Below are positions 15,035-24,265 of a stretch of 43,719 nucleotides of DNA, one piece after another. Origin of the DNA: CAYLJJ01 sp964384025 (GTDB lineage Bacteria > Myxococcota_A > Bradymonadia > UBA7976 > UBA1532). The stretch is taken from contig CAYLJJ010000057.1 of the NCBI GenBank assembly GCA_964384025.1, forward strand, positions 1 to 43,719, given 5' to 3'. How positions within the stretch are numbered: the first letter of the stretch is position 1; each line of letters starts with the position of its first letter. A program made the position numbers and the translations under genes. The notes below the pieces were generated by a model. That model had not been told where the DNA came from. It did no database searches and was given only the letters and a program-made list of their open reading frames with translations.

Positions 15035-17587
15035 ATGCGATGGCTCGTCCTGTTTTTACTTCTGCCCGGTGTTGCCTTGGCGATACCGGTGACGATACAC
15101 CAAGAGGGCTTTATCACCAACGCACAGGGCGTTCCATATGAGGGGGCAGCCCAGCTTCGCTTTGATCTCTACGAGCAGGAACAGGGCGGGGCTGTGCTGT
15201 GGTTTGAGGAGCACAACCTCAACCTCAGCGGTGGCTACTACAGTCTACTTCTGGGTACGCAGACCGCCTTTGGCGAAGCCTTTGCTGCCGATCCGCGCTT
15301 CTTGGGAGTCTCTATCGATGGCGTTGAGTTGCTGCCTCGAGCACAGTTGGCCAGCGCTCCTTATGCATTGACGGCTCAGGACGCGGTGGGTGACATCAGC
15401 CCTCAGAGCGTCCATGTGGGTGGTCAGCAAGTCATCAATGAGACCGGCAATTGGGTGGGACCTCCGGTACCCGGTGCCAACGACGGTGTGGGCTATGATA
15501 CTCCTCAAGCTGTTCTAACGGCCATCAAGAGTGTGGATGGAGCCGACTCGGGCCTTGACGCAGACACCCTCGATGGCATCGACAGCGCGGCCTTCTTACA
15601 CAATGATGATCAGGTCATGGTCCTGGTTTTAGCTGCTGACGGGGTTGGCTCGGGCTTAGATGTCGATCACTTGGATGGCCACGACAGCAGCGCCTTTATC
15701 CGCACCGCTGCTCAGCTGATCGAGTTGCTTCTCAGCACCGATGGAACTCACTCTGGTCTGGATGCTGATCGCCTTGATGGTCATGACAGCGCTGAGCTTC
15801 TTAAAGCCGTAGATCCAGCCTCAGCAGTTCAGCTTCTCAACCTGCTGTTGACCGTCGATGGGCAGGGTTCCGGTCTAGATCTTGATCGACTCGATGGCCA
15901 TGACAGCTCTGAGCTGCTCAACACGATCGATCCAGCTACGGCTGCAGTGCTTCTCGATCTACTGTTGACCGTCGATGGAGCCAACTCAGATCTGGATGTT
16001 GATTTGGTGGATGGACATCAGGCGACCACGTTTATGCGTGTGGATCAAGATACAGGCACCAGCGGGAATCTTTCAGTAGGCGGAGTTTTATCGGGAGTAA
16101 ATGGAGAATTTACAGGAACAGTCACAGTTGACCGTGTAGAAACAAACACGATAGGTGCAAATATCGCACAAATGGTGCCTTTAAATGCTCCTCCAGAAAA
16201 CCCCCAGAGAGGGTTGTTCTATTTTAGTAACTTAAACAATGACATTCGTATCTATAACGGTGATGGATGGGAACCTATGGGGGGATTTAAGTCTGACGAT
16301 ATAAGCAGATTGGGTCAGGGACTTCTGGTAAATTGGGATTTAGACCAGGGTGCTCAAGATAAATCTGGAAATAACAATCACGGTACAGTAACAGGAGCAA
16401 CACATTCACCAAATGGTGGACTTAATAGCACAGGCGCATACCAGTTTGATGGAAGCGATGATTTTGTAACACTTTCTAATATCAACGGTTATAGTGCAGG
16501 GAACACTCCAGTTACGATCGCAGCATGGTTTAATATGAATAACACATCTGGGAATGGAATTATCGGGATTGGAAGTACAGGTAACCGCCAACATTTCTAC
16601 ATTCGCAATAAATGTTGGGGTGAGCATGTTCAGATTGGAGTCGATGATGGTGGAGCTGATCAATGGTGGGAAAGCACGACTATAGCTCAAACGAATAGAT
16701 GGTATCATGTCGCCGCAAGCTATAACCCCAATGGTCGAGTTGTTAAACTTTATATAGATGGCATATTGCAGAAAGAAGTTACTCTTTCTAATGACTTGGC
16801 ACTCACAGATCAGATGAGGATCGGTGGTGATTGGTATAACGACAATGATTTCAATGGCATGATTGACGAAGTTTATGTTTATAATCGCGTGTTATCAGAT
16901 TCAGATGTTCAAAATCTCTATGGAATGAGGACTCAAAATATAGATCCGAACATAGGAGAACCTAACGTACAAGACCTATTAGTTCAGTGGAATCTAAATC
17001 AGAATACAAATGACCAATCAGGAAATGGTAATGATGGTGTAGTAAGTGGAGCAATACATTCTGACAATGCAGGCCTGGATGGTTCTGGTGCATATCAATT
17101 TGATGGAAACGACGATTTCATAACGCTCTCTAGCATAAATGGATATAATGCTGGAAATACTCCAGTTACAATTTCGGCTTGGTTTAATATGAATAATAGT
17201 AATGGAAATGGGATTATTGGCGTTGGAAGCACAGGAAATCGTCAACATTTCTATATTCGAAACAAGTGTTGGGGTAACCATGTTCAGATTGGCGTTGATG
17301 ATGGTGGAGCTGATCAATGGTGGGAAAGTACGACTGAGGCTCAAATAAATAGATGGTATCATGTCGTCGCAAGCTATAATCCTAATGGGCGAATCGTAAA
17401 GCTTTATATGAATGGTAATCTACAAAGGGAGGTAGTCTTATCTGATGTTCTGGCGCTTACGAACCAGATGAGGATAGGTGGAGACTGGTATAATGACAAT
17501 GATTTCAATGGTATGATTGATGAGGTTAGAATATATGGACGAACATTGTCTGATGAAGAAGTATATCAGCTCTATACTCTGAGATGA
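15035..17587 (+). CDS. Exported protein with tail-fibre-like repeats and two C-terminal LamG domains
   Basis: The 850-residue protein has a signal peptide (MRWLVLFLLLPGVALA) and an N-terminal beta domain containing DGVELLPRAQLASAPYAL, common in bacterial fibre-like surface proteins. Residues about 165-335 hold five degenerate repeats of the type VDG-x-x-SGLD-x-D-x-LDGHDS, like phage tail-fibre repeats. Two LamG/concanavalin-A-like domains follow (about 428-625 and 648-850), about 80% identical by eye, each with FYIRNKCWG and QMRIGGDWYNDNDFNGMIDEV. These domains usually bind glycans. GAGGT precedes the ATG. Base composition changes sharply near 16070: the N-terminal part is GC-rich like the genome, the LamG part AT-rich, suggesting a fusion with foreign sequence. 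Adhesin or secreted lectin is the likely role. Confidence 0.8.
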   Translation: MRWLVLFLLLPGVALAIPVTIHQEGFITNAQGVPYEGAAQLRFDLYEQEQGGAVLWFEEHNLNLSGGYYSLLLGTQTAFGEAFAADPRFLGVSIDGVELLPRAQLASAPYALTAQDAVGDISPQSVHVGGQQVINETGNWVGPPVPGANDGVGYDTPQAVLTAIKSVDGADSGLDADTLDGIDSAAFLHNDDQVMVLVLAADGVGSGLDVDHLDGHDSSAFIRTAAQLIELLLSTDGTHSGLDADRLDGHDSAELLKAVDPASAVQLLNLLLTVDGQGSGLDLDRLDGHDSSELLNTIDPATAAVLLDLLLTVDGANSDLDVDLVDGHQATTFMRVDQDTGTSGNLSVGGVLSGVNGEFTGTVTVDRVETNTIGANIAQMVPLNAPPENPQRGLFYFSNLNNDIRIYNGDGWEPMGGFKSDDISRLGQGLLVNWDLDQGAQDKSGNNNHGTVTGATHSPNGGLNSTGAYQFDGSDDFVTLSNINGYSAGNTPVTIAAWFNMNNTSGNGIIGIGSTGNRQHFYIRNKCWGEHVQIGVDDGGADQWWESTTIAQTNRWYHVAASYNPNGRVVKLYIDGILQKEVTLSNDLALTDQMRIGGDWYNDNDFNGMIDEVYVYNRVLSDSDVQNLYGMRTQNIDPNIGEPNVQDLLVQWNLNQNTNDQSGNGNDGVVSGAIHSDNAGLDGSGAYQFDGNDDFITLSSINGYNAGNTPVTISAWFNMNNSNGNGIIGVGSTGNRQHFYIRNKCWGNHVQIGVDDGGADQWWESTTEAQINRWYHVVASYNPNGRIVKLYMNGNLQREVVLSDVLALTNQMRIGGDWYNDNDFNGMIDEVRIYGRTLSDEEVYQLYTLR
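15523..16035 (+). repeat. Coding repeats, five tail-fibre-like SGLDxDxLDGHDS units
   Basis: The units lie inside the LamG protein. Each contains (V/A/T)DG, then SGLD or SDLD, a D-x-(L/V)-DG, and H-D-S or a variant. Spacing is roughly 30-40 codons; the later units carry an inserted LLxLLLTVDG segment preceded by DPA. Confidence 0.8.
16318..17580 (+). repeat. Tandem LamG domain duplication in coding sequence
   Basis: About 16318-16930 and 16978-17580 encode near-identical LamG domains. Nucleotide identity is also high in places (for example around 16660-16720 and 17310-17370), so the duplication is fairly recent. Confidence 0.85.
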
Positions 17588-17595
17588 TCAGCTCA

Positions 17596-19584
17596 TCACA
17601 TCTTCACCAGAGGCAGAGGTTCACCATAGAGTCGCGCCCAGGTTTGAGCGGCCTGTGCGCGTAAGGCCTCAGGGCTCAGGGCCGCCAGTTCCTGAAAAGC
17701 TCTTAGTGCTGCCTTTGGATCAGCTTGAGTCCCTGCACCATAACAGTCCGCTCTAACCAGACTCTCCAAGGTGATCAACGCTGTATGGTGAAGAGGTCCC
17801 TGAGCTGAGTTAAGAGCAAAATCCAAGAGCTGCACCAGTCCCAGATGAGGATCGACCTCCTCGACGCTCAGCTCAGCTATATAGGCGGAGAGTTCTCGAT
17901 TGACCCGCTTCTTAAACTCAGAAGGGTAGCCTGAGAGCCTCCTCAGGACTGCGGCAGAGAGCGGTAGATGGGGACCATCGATCTGATGTTGTAACTCATG
18001 ACGACGGACGATGGCGATGAGGAGTGATGCTGATTCTCCCAACCAGGAGCCCAGGTTCTCACCACAGACACGCATCCCAGAAATCGCCTCAGGCCACCGA
18101 GCTTCACCGCAGCTGCCCTCCTCTGCGGCCTCTTTCAGACGACGATAGAAGCGCTCGCTCTCCTCCAATTGGATGATCGCAAAGGGTTGACGATCCCGTG
18201 AGAAGCCCAGCAGGGGGCTGTCTCCTCCTTGAGTATCTAAGCGTTTTACCTCTAGAGTGCTGAGCTGTACTCCTTGCACCTGAAAACGCTGCAGTGCTTC
18301 CACTCGGTAGCTGCGCATCTGGAAGTGCCGCCTCATATCGCCATCAAGACGGTAAAGAAAGACCGTAGGGTCCAGATAATAGGGTAAGCCCTGCGCACGA
18401 ATGGCGGCGTTGACCTCAGCCAATAAACGGTACCAGCGACGACCTGCCAGTTGGAGATTTTCTGTCTCCTTGCTGAGCCGTTTCAGCACAGATCCAAGCC
18501 CCAGCTCCTGCCCCAGCTTCACCATCTCATTCGCTTGCCGCCTGAGCTGAATCTGAGCTTGAGCGCTGCTCTTGAAACGGGCACTTTGATCCCAAATCAG
18601 ACGGGCTCGATTCCATTGAGGGATCAACTCAGAGAAGAGCAGCTCCGCCTGTGGGTTGGGAGGCTTGAGGGTCCAGTTGATCTCCTTTTGAGGAGGTTGA
18701 ATGAGAAGGAGCAGGTTTAAGAGAAGCGCCAAAGCCAAGCCCCCAGGGAGGATGAGGGGGGGGAGGCTTAAAGGATGACTCAGGCTTGTCTCTAGGGCTG
18801 AGGTCAGCAGGGCGGTGCAAGCCGCGAGGCTAAAGATCAGACCCAGGGCACGAAAAAACTCCCAGCCATCTATGTTGGGTAGGCTCCGTAGGAGCATCAT
18901 GCCGAGGATCAGAGGCAGGCCATAGAGAGCGATGATGCTCAGGATGGGTTGGGAATCTTGGGCAGGATTGAAGAGGAAACGTAACCCCAAGAGCGCCAAC
19001 AATGCAGGCCAGAGCAGGAGCGTGATCATCACTCCAAAGCCCAACTTGATGGGCCAGGGGTGAGGCTCTCCAAGAGCATCGAGGAGTTGGAGGAGAGCCT
19101 CTAACTGAGCTTCTCCCTGGTGAGGCCAAAGATAGAAACCCAGGGTCATCAGAGCAGCCATCAATAGGAGAACCTGCCCTCGCTTGCGTAGGTTGTCTGA
19201 GGCGCTGAGGCTGGCGCCGGCGCTGACCATCCCCAGGATCAAGAGGCTCCCAAAGGGGTGCTCGACGTTGGGGAGAGGCATCAACTCCCAGGCGTTGGCC
19301 TCAGCGCCCAACCAGAGACCCAGAGCCCCAGCTCCCAAAAGCAGCAGGAGACCGCGCTCTAGAGAGCGAGGGGCCAGGAGACCCATCAACAGAATGCTGA
19401 GCCCTAAGAGCGCTGGGCTCAGCGCAGCCAGGAGCCCCGCTGGCGCCAGCTCTCCCCAAAGTTGCCAGAGAAATTGAGGCTGAGCGTCGATCACCTCATA
19501 GGGAAGGAGGCTCATCAGCGCCAGCCCCAGGCTACCCCAGCGGCTTCGATGGATGAGACGATCTCGAGCAGGATCAAAGCTCAT
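17596..19584 (-). CDS. Polytopic membrane protein with C-terminal HExxH gluzincin-like domain
   Basis: Of 662 residues, about the first 290 form eight or more hydrophobic helices. A soluble C-terminal half follows, containing HELQH at 529-533 and, 31 residues later, Glu564 in RELSAYIAEL. HExxH plus a downstream Glu is the zinc-ligand arrangement of gluzincin peptidases, so a membrane-tethered metallopeptidase is plausible. It was not matched to a named family. The domain before it has a coiled-coil-like helix (about 325-385). It starts 6 nt after the stop of the TolB-like gene, so the two are co-transcribed and probably act together at the envelope. The metallopeptidase assignment is an inference from the motif. 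Confidence 0.65.
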   Translation of the reverse strand: MSFDPARDRLIHRSRWGSLGLALMSLLPYEVIDAQPQFLWQLWGELAPAGLLAALSPALLGLSILLMGLLAPRSLERGLLLLLGAGALGLWLGAEANAWELMPLPNVEHPFGSLLILGMVSAGASLSASDNLRKRGQVLLLMAALMTLGFYLWPHQGEAQLEALLQLLDALGEPHPWPIKLGFGVMITLLLWPALLALLGLRFLFNPAQDSQPILSIIALYGLPLILGMMLLRSLPNIDGWEFFRALGLIFSLAACTALLTSALETSLSHPLSLPPLILPGGLALALLLNLLLLIQPPQKEINWTLKPPNPQAELLFSELIPQWNRARLIWDQSARFKSSAQAQIQLRRQANEMVKLGQELGLGSVLKRLSKETENLQLAGRRWYRLLAEVNAAIRAQGLPYYLDPTVFLYRLDGDMRRHFQMRSYRVEALQRFQVQGVQLSTLEVKRLDTQGGDSPLLGFSRDRQPFAIIQLEESERFYRRLKEAAEEGSCGEARWPEAISGMRVCGENLGSWLGESASLLIAIVRRHELQHQIDGPHLPLSAAVLRRLSGYPSEFKKRVNRELSAYIAELSVEEVDPHLGLVQLLDFALNSAQGPLHHTALITLESLVRADCYGAGTQADPKAALRAFQELAALSPEALRAQAAQTWARLYGEPLPLVKM

Positions 19585-19590
19585 ATCGTT

Positions 19591-21366
19591 TCAATCGCTG
19601 TTGGTTGAGGGCAGAGGGAGAGAGGCGATCAGGCTGGTCTGCCGCCTGGGAAAATCAGGATCCATACCCAGAGACTCAAAGTAAATACGATCCCCCACTC
19701 GCTGGGGATAGCGATCTCGTTGATCATTCTGAGTGAGGCGATGTAGCTCTCCATCGAGGTCGAGGAGCGCGATCTCCTCATCTGCCTCTCCAGGAGGGAT
19801 CCAGCTCAGGATAAGGCGGCCATCCTCCATTAAAAGAGGCGCTGAGGCCCTACCCTCCAGCGGGTGTTGTTGCAATCTCCCTGTCGAGATATCCAAGATC
19901 CCCAGCGCCTGCTCTGCTCCGCTGAGGAGCATGACAGCTCGCTCTCCTTTAGGACCCGACGCCAACCAACTACAGCGAGCCGATAACGCTCTAAGCAGCG
20001 AGGGCTTCGCCTCCTTCCCCTCTAAGTTCATAAGCCAGAGGGCACACTCAGGGGTCTCCTTGGGTTCAATCTCTTTCTTTCCCTCCTCCTTCTCCTCTGG
20101 TTCAGGAGGTGCGGGGGTATAGGCGAAGAGGAAGCGCTGATCACCCAGCCAAGCGAAGCCTCCAAAGCGCCCTTTCGCGGCGGGCTTATGAAAGCGCTCC
20201 TGCCCCTCCTTGGTCTCTAAGATGAGGAGGCTCTGGGGGCAGCGGGGACAGCTTCGACGATAAAGGGCCAGATAACGAGCCCTCCAGGAGGGGCGCAGCT
20301 CTGAGAAGCGGGACTCAGGATCGATCTGTAGGCGCCTTAACTCATCTCCCAGGAGGGTGACAGTCTTAGCCCAACCAAAGAGATCCTCTGAGAAGGCCAG
20401 TACTCGACCATCCTTAGAGACCCCGGGATAGCCGTAGAGGTTATAGCCACTCCAGAGGGATTCTCGCGTACCTTTGGGTGTATAGCGCTCTAGAGTTTCC
20501 AGCTCCTCGCGATAGCTCATCTTCATCTGTTTGGAAGAGATATGAGCGGAGATCGCCTCAGTCTTAACAAGATAGCCCCAGGGACCACCTCCACAGAGGC
20601 CATCCTCCTCGTCTCCTTGACCATGAAACTTCAGAGGAGCAGGACCACGCTGGTTCCTCTCGCGGCGCTTCATCAGCGCTTTAAGCGCCAGCCTCCGATT
20701 GCGCAAACCTTGGTTATGAGCAGCGACATGGTTCTGAGCAGGTTGGAGGGCGGCGATAGTCTCTGCGTCCTCTTTTAAGAGCTGCTGGATATTCGGATGC
20801 ATGATCAGCGGAGGCAGGCTCAATCCCAGCGCCCGATCAGCGGCGCTGCGGCCCAGGAGGTTGCGTAGAGATTCCAGCTCCCGCGCACCACCCCAACCCT
20901 TAAAAGAGAGCGTCATTCCCTCTTTCTCATCCAGGTGTTGGAGTTGGAGTTCAGCTTGATAGCGCCCCTCATGATAGCCCCCCTCGATAGGCAGCTCCTT
21001 GAGGTCGAGGAGCACCTCGCCGCTGAGCAGGAAAGCTGCTTTAAAACGCCTCGCCACCTCCAGCAGCTCTTCCCCCTCCTCCAAAGCGGCTGAGAGTTGA
21101 GGATCGCCCCCCCGCAGAGGAAGAAAACCTTGCTCTTCTAGCTGATCGTTGAGGCGATCGGTGAAGGCTGCTGCGGCGCTGGAGCCCTCAGCCCAGAGAC
21201 CCTCGATAGAGACCGCGACGAGCACTCGTCGAGGCTCTAAAGCGTTGAGGCTCGCCTCTAACAGGTAGGCGAGGCCGCCAAGGAGCCCAAGGAGCAGCAG
21301 AAAGAGGGGCCAGCTGGGGCGACGCTGGATAGCGCGAGCATCTTCCATCTCTTCAAAGCGGCTCAT
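19591..21366 (-). CDS. Membrane-anchored TolB-like beta-propeller protein
   Basis: The ATG at 21366 is well supported by GGAGGT upstream; the frame is open further but without support. The 590-residue product has one N-terminal membrane helix (WPLFLLLLGLLGGLAYLLEA), a small domain about 45-200 resembling TolB-N/FlgO-like folds (VLVAVSIEGLW, FLLSGEVLLDL), and a C-terminal propeller of WD40/TolB type with repeated LLGDELRRL, WLGDQRFLFAYTP, LWLMNLEGKE and ILDISTGRLQ units, ending LTQNDQRDRYPQRVGDRIYFESLG. An acidic Lys/Glu insertion interrupts one blade. Such proteins usually act as periplasmic scaffolds. No Tol or Pal genes are adjacent. Confidence 0.7.
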   Translation of the reverse strand: MSRFEEMEDARAIQRRPSWPLFLLLLGLLGGLAYLLEASLNALEPRRVLVAVSIEGLWAEGSSAAAAFTDRLNDQLEEQGFLPLRGGDPQLSAALEEGEELLEVARRFKAAFLLSGEVLLDLKELPIEGGYHEGRYQAELQLQHLDEKEGMTLSFKGWGGARELESLRNLLGRSAADRALGLSLPPLIMHPNIQQLLKEDAETIAALQPAQNHVAAHNQGLRNRRLALKALMKRRERNQRGPAPLKFHGQGDEEDGLCGGGPWGYLVKTEAISAHISSKQMKMSYREELETLERYTPKGTRESLWSGYNLYGYPGVSKDGRVLAFSEDLFGWAKTVTLLGDELRRLQIDPESRFSELRPSWRARYLALYRRSCPRCPQSLLILETKEGQERFHKPAAKGRFGGFAWLGDQRFLFAYTPAPPEPEEKEEGKKEIEPKETPECALWLMNLEGKEAKPSLLRALSARCSWLASGPKGERAVMLLSGAEQALGILDISTGRLQQHPLEGRASAPLLMEDGRLILSWIPPGEADEEIALLDLDGELHRLTQNDQRDRYPQRVGDRIYFESLGMDPDFPRRQTSLIASLPLPSTNSD

Positions 21367-21578
21367 CTGACCTCCAGTCTCATCAAGATCTTTTTCGCAT
21401 GTGAGGGTCTCTGAATACAGGGCCTTGAGGTTGAGATAGCAAATCTCAAGATTGAAGTGAGCATGGCAAAGAGTGCCATTTCGCCCTCTGGCCAACACGA
21501 TAGAGCTGCTCTTTTTAGAGCATGTGAAGAGATCAGCGCTCTTCGATGGTCAAGCCAAGAAGGACCTGAAGCAGAACT

Positions 21579-22793
21579 TCATGGATAGAGAAGGATCGAG
21601 GCGCGTCGCTCAGCGAAGCCCTTGAGATCCGCCGCCCAGCTCGCCTCAATGGTGGCTACATCCTCACCCGCCTTCACTCGCTTCATCACCTCAAGGTTAC
21701 CCCATACGCGAGCATATGAGCGCGCCTCGCGAAACTTCATCTGCTTGGGATAAAGGCGCTCAAGCGTCACCAAGATCGTCAAGGCGGTGCGCAGTGGGCG
21801 GAGAAGATGATTGTTCGTGGGCATCAGCTGTACGCCGTGAAGAAGCTGTCCCCTAAAGCGGCTGTAGTAGGGCCGATAGCTGATGGGGCGAAAGCGGATC
21901 CCCGGTAGCTCTGCCGCTGTGAGCGCTGCGCTGAAGCGCACAGGATCAATAAACTTGGCGGCGATCGTCTCAAAGGGCATGGTCGTGCCCACCCCCTCGT
22001 TCACATTCTTGGAGATGCCACCCACCATACCCGTGGCGATATAGAGGTGGGCGTGGAGCGCATGGGGGATACCTGGTGAGGTGGGCACCCAGGGTAAGCC
22101 GGTGTCCGCCCAGACCATATTACGGCGCCAGCCCTCCATCTTCACTACCCGAAGATCACAGCCTATCCCGAGCACCTTATTGTAGTAGCGAGCCAGCTCA
22201 CCGGCGGTCAAACCGTGGGAGACGGGGATCGGTCCCCATCCGATAAAGCTTTTATGTTTGCGTGCGCGGATGGGACCCTCAAACAGCTCACCACCCAGCG
22301 GGTTGGGTCGGTCCAAAACCACAAAGGGGATCTTGGCACGAGCAGCGGCTTGCATTGAGGCGCCCATGGTAGAGGTATAGGTATAGGTGCGCGAACCCAC
22401 ATCCTGGATATCAAAGATGAGCGGATCGATCTTCTTTAGAGAAGCGATGGTGGGGGCCCGCTGCTTTCCAAAGAGGCTCTGGACAGGCAACCCCGTTATC
22501 CTATCGCGGCTGTCGGAGAGCTTACGACCTGCCTTCTCCGCGCCGCGGATCCCATGCTCTGGAGCATAGAGTTGAACGAGCTTGACCCGCTTATCTTGTG
22601 CCAAGCGATCTGCGGTGAGGTTGAGTTGGCCATCCACCCCCGAGGCGTTGGTGATCAGCCCCAGCCGTTTGCCTTTGATGAGGTCTATCTGCTTCGTCAG
22701 CAAAAGATCTACGCCCAACTTCACAGGCTCAGCCCAGGCATTAGATGTCCAAAAGAGCAGCCACAGTAGCCACCTCATCCATGATCTGCTCAC
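21579..22793 (-). CDS. namZ: NamZ/DUF1343 exo-beta-N-acetylmuramidase
   Basis: The 404-residue protein has a signal peptide (MSRSWMRWLLWLLFWTSNAWA) and DUF1343 motifs in order: GLITNASGVD, APEHGIRGAEKAG, FDIQDVGSRTYTYTSTM, VVLDRPNPLGG, SHGLTAGELARYYN, GLPWVPTSPGIP and NVNEGVGTTMPFE. NamZ in Bacillus releases terminal MurNAc from peptidoglycan fragments (family GH171). The start is GTG, chosen because GGAG lies 7 nt upstream; an ATG at 22778 is the alternative. A role in cell-wall recycling or in digesting foreign peptidoglycan is likely. It is probably in its own transcription unit, 212 bp from the TolB-like gene. Confidence 0.9.
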   Translation of the reverse strand: MSRSWMRWLLWLLFWTSNAWAEPVKLGVDLLLTKQIDLIKGKRLGLITNASGVDGQLNLTADRLAQDKRVKLVQLYAPEHGIRGAEKAGRKLSDSRDRITGLPVQSLFGKQRAPTIASLKKIDPLIFDIQDVGSRTYTYTSTMGASMQAAARAKIPFVVLDRPNPLGGELFEGPIRARKHKSFIGWGPIPVSHGLTAGELARYYNKVLGIGCDLRVVKMEGWRRNMVWADTGLPWVPTSPGIPHALHAHLYIATGMVGGISKNVNEGVGTTMPFETIAAKFIDPVRFSAALTAAELPGIRFRPISYRPYYSRFRGQLLHGVQLMPTNNHLLRPLRTALTILVTLERLYPKQMKFREARSYARVWGNLEVMKRVKAGEDVATIEASWAADLKGFAERRASILLYP

Positions 22794-22915
22794 CGTTAGG
22801 CTCCATCGAAGTTTGTAAAGTGCCTTTTCGCTTCTGCGCTGCTTTGCTTTCGCCGAGGGGGACAGAAGATCAGAGAGTATGTCAAAGAACCCAAAACCTC
22901 TGCATCGACGGACGC

Positions 22916-24265
22916 TCAGGATAAAACTCTCTCCTCCCTGTGTCGAAGAAAATTCCCAGCGCTTGAATCTTCACGAGGGAGCCAGAGCTGAAATGACAAG
23001 CCCCCTCCTACGCGCAGATCTGCTCTGATCTCACCTCCGTGCGCCTCGACGATACGCTTACATAGGGTCATCCCCATGCCCACGCCTCCGGTCACGCGCG
23101 CTCGGCTGCTCTCAGCGCGGAAGAAGGGCTCAAAGAGATGCATCAACTCCTCCTTGGAGAGGCCAGGACCTCGATCCAGCACCCTGAAGAGATATCGCTC
23201 ATCTTGAAGCTCAGCTTCCAGACGGATCGATCCATCGGTGTATCGCTCCGCGTTTGAGAGTAAGTTGTTCAGGACCCGACGCAGCAGATGTGGATCGACG
23301 CAGCATTCCGCTTCAACAACCTCAAGCTCTACCGAACGGTTTGGATGATGTCGTCTAAACTGAGCAACCTCTAAGCGCGCGAGTTCAGCTAAGTTACAGA
23401 TCCTCATCTTAAGAGGAAAGGTGCTCTCGGTCTGCAGTCGGACAGAGGCCAGTACATCCTTCACCAGGCTTTCCAGCTCGGCCAGGTCAGCCTCAGCCCC
23501 CTCAAGCTGAGCGGGCAAAGTGCCCTCCTCCGCTGCCCATTCCAGGGCGATCCGGATCCGAGCCATAGGGGTGCGCAGCTCGTGGCTGACTGCAGCGAGC
23601 AAGGAGCGCTCATGTTGACGGAGATGGTTGATGCGATCAGCCATCTGATCGATCGCCTCGGCGAGGCGAGCCATATCTTTGGGCGCTCGTGGGAGGGGAC
23701 CAACGCGCGCGTTGAGCGCACCTTCACCCAGACGATCTGTGATCTTCATGATCGCCTCAAGGGGGCGAGCAACGGCGCGAGCGCGTGGCCAGGAGATCAG
23801 CCCCAGCAGCAGCAGCACTCCCCCCACTCCCCACAGCAAGATGGCGGGATCGCCCCCCCTCCAACGCAGCAGCAGATATCGCTGTGCGTCAAGCTCCACG
23901 GCAACCCGATGTCCTCCGACAAATTCCCCTTTGTTGGGCTCAAGAGCGTCAAGCTCCTCTGGTTCAAGGGCAAACAGCGGCTGTTCGCCCGCCATTGAGA
24001 GCTGCTGACCGTCATCTTGATAGACCGCCAGATCTACCGCGAGGACCCGAGCCAGAGAGCGTGTACGGGTCTGAAGATCTTGAGGAGATTGGGCGCGCAG
24101 CTCCTCAGCTACAGCCAGCGGCGTTCGATGCCAAGGTGACTTCTTCTTAAAGTGTCCTACAAAGATGATCAGGAAGAGACCAACCGTGAGAAGGATGGCG
24201 AGGTTATAGCGATACATACGCCAAAACAGGAGGCGGTGCACTGGGAGCTGAGTCGAGCCGCTCAT
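22916..24265 (-). CDS. Sensor histidine kinase (CpxA-like)
   Basis: Two membrane helices (about 15-35 and 140-160) flank a small periplasmic domain of about 100 residues. A HAMP domain, a HisKA domain with phospho-acceptor His in SHELRTPMARIR, and a HATPase domain with the N box (LNNLLSNAERYT), DRGPGL and GVGMGMTLCKRIVEAHGG follow. All catalytic boxes look intact. The ATG overlaps the response-regulator stop by 4 nt. With the regulator and the CpxP-like protein upstream it forms a three-gene envelope-stress-type set. Confidence 0.92.
   Translation of the reverse strand: MSGSTQLPVHRLLFWRMYRYNLAILLTVGLFLIIFVGHFKKKSPWHRTPLAVAEELRAQSPQDLQTRTRSLARVLAVDLAVYQDDGQQLSMAGEQPLFALEPEELDALEPNKGEFVGGHRVAVELDAQRYLLLRWRGGDPAILLWGVGGVLLLLGLISWPRARAVARPLEAIMKITDRLGEGALNARVGPLPRAPKDMARLAEAIDQMADRINHLRQHERSLLAAVSHELRTPMARIRIALEWAAEEGTLPAQLEGAEADLAELESLVKDVLASVRLQTESTFPLKMRICNLAELARLEVAQFRRHHPNRSVELEVVEAECCVDPHLLRRVLNNLLSNAERYTDGSIRLEAELQDERYLFRVLDRGPGLSKEELMHLFEPFFRAESSRARVTGGVGMGMTLCKRIVEAHGGEIRADLRVGGGLSFQLWLPREDSSAGNFLRHREERVLS

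Noticed and set aside
21462..21480. TGGCAC and TGCC on the minus strand upstream of the TolB-like gene, resembling a sigma-54 promoter
   Set aside because: The GG to GC spacing is 8, not 10, so it is better read as a small palindrome (ATGGCA-AAGAG-TGCCAT).
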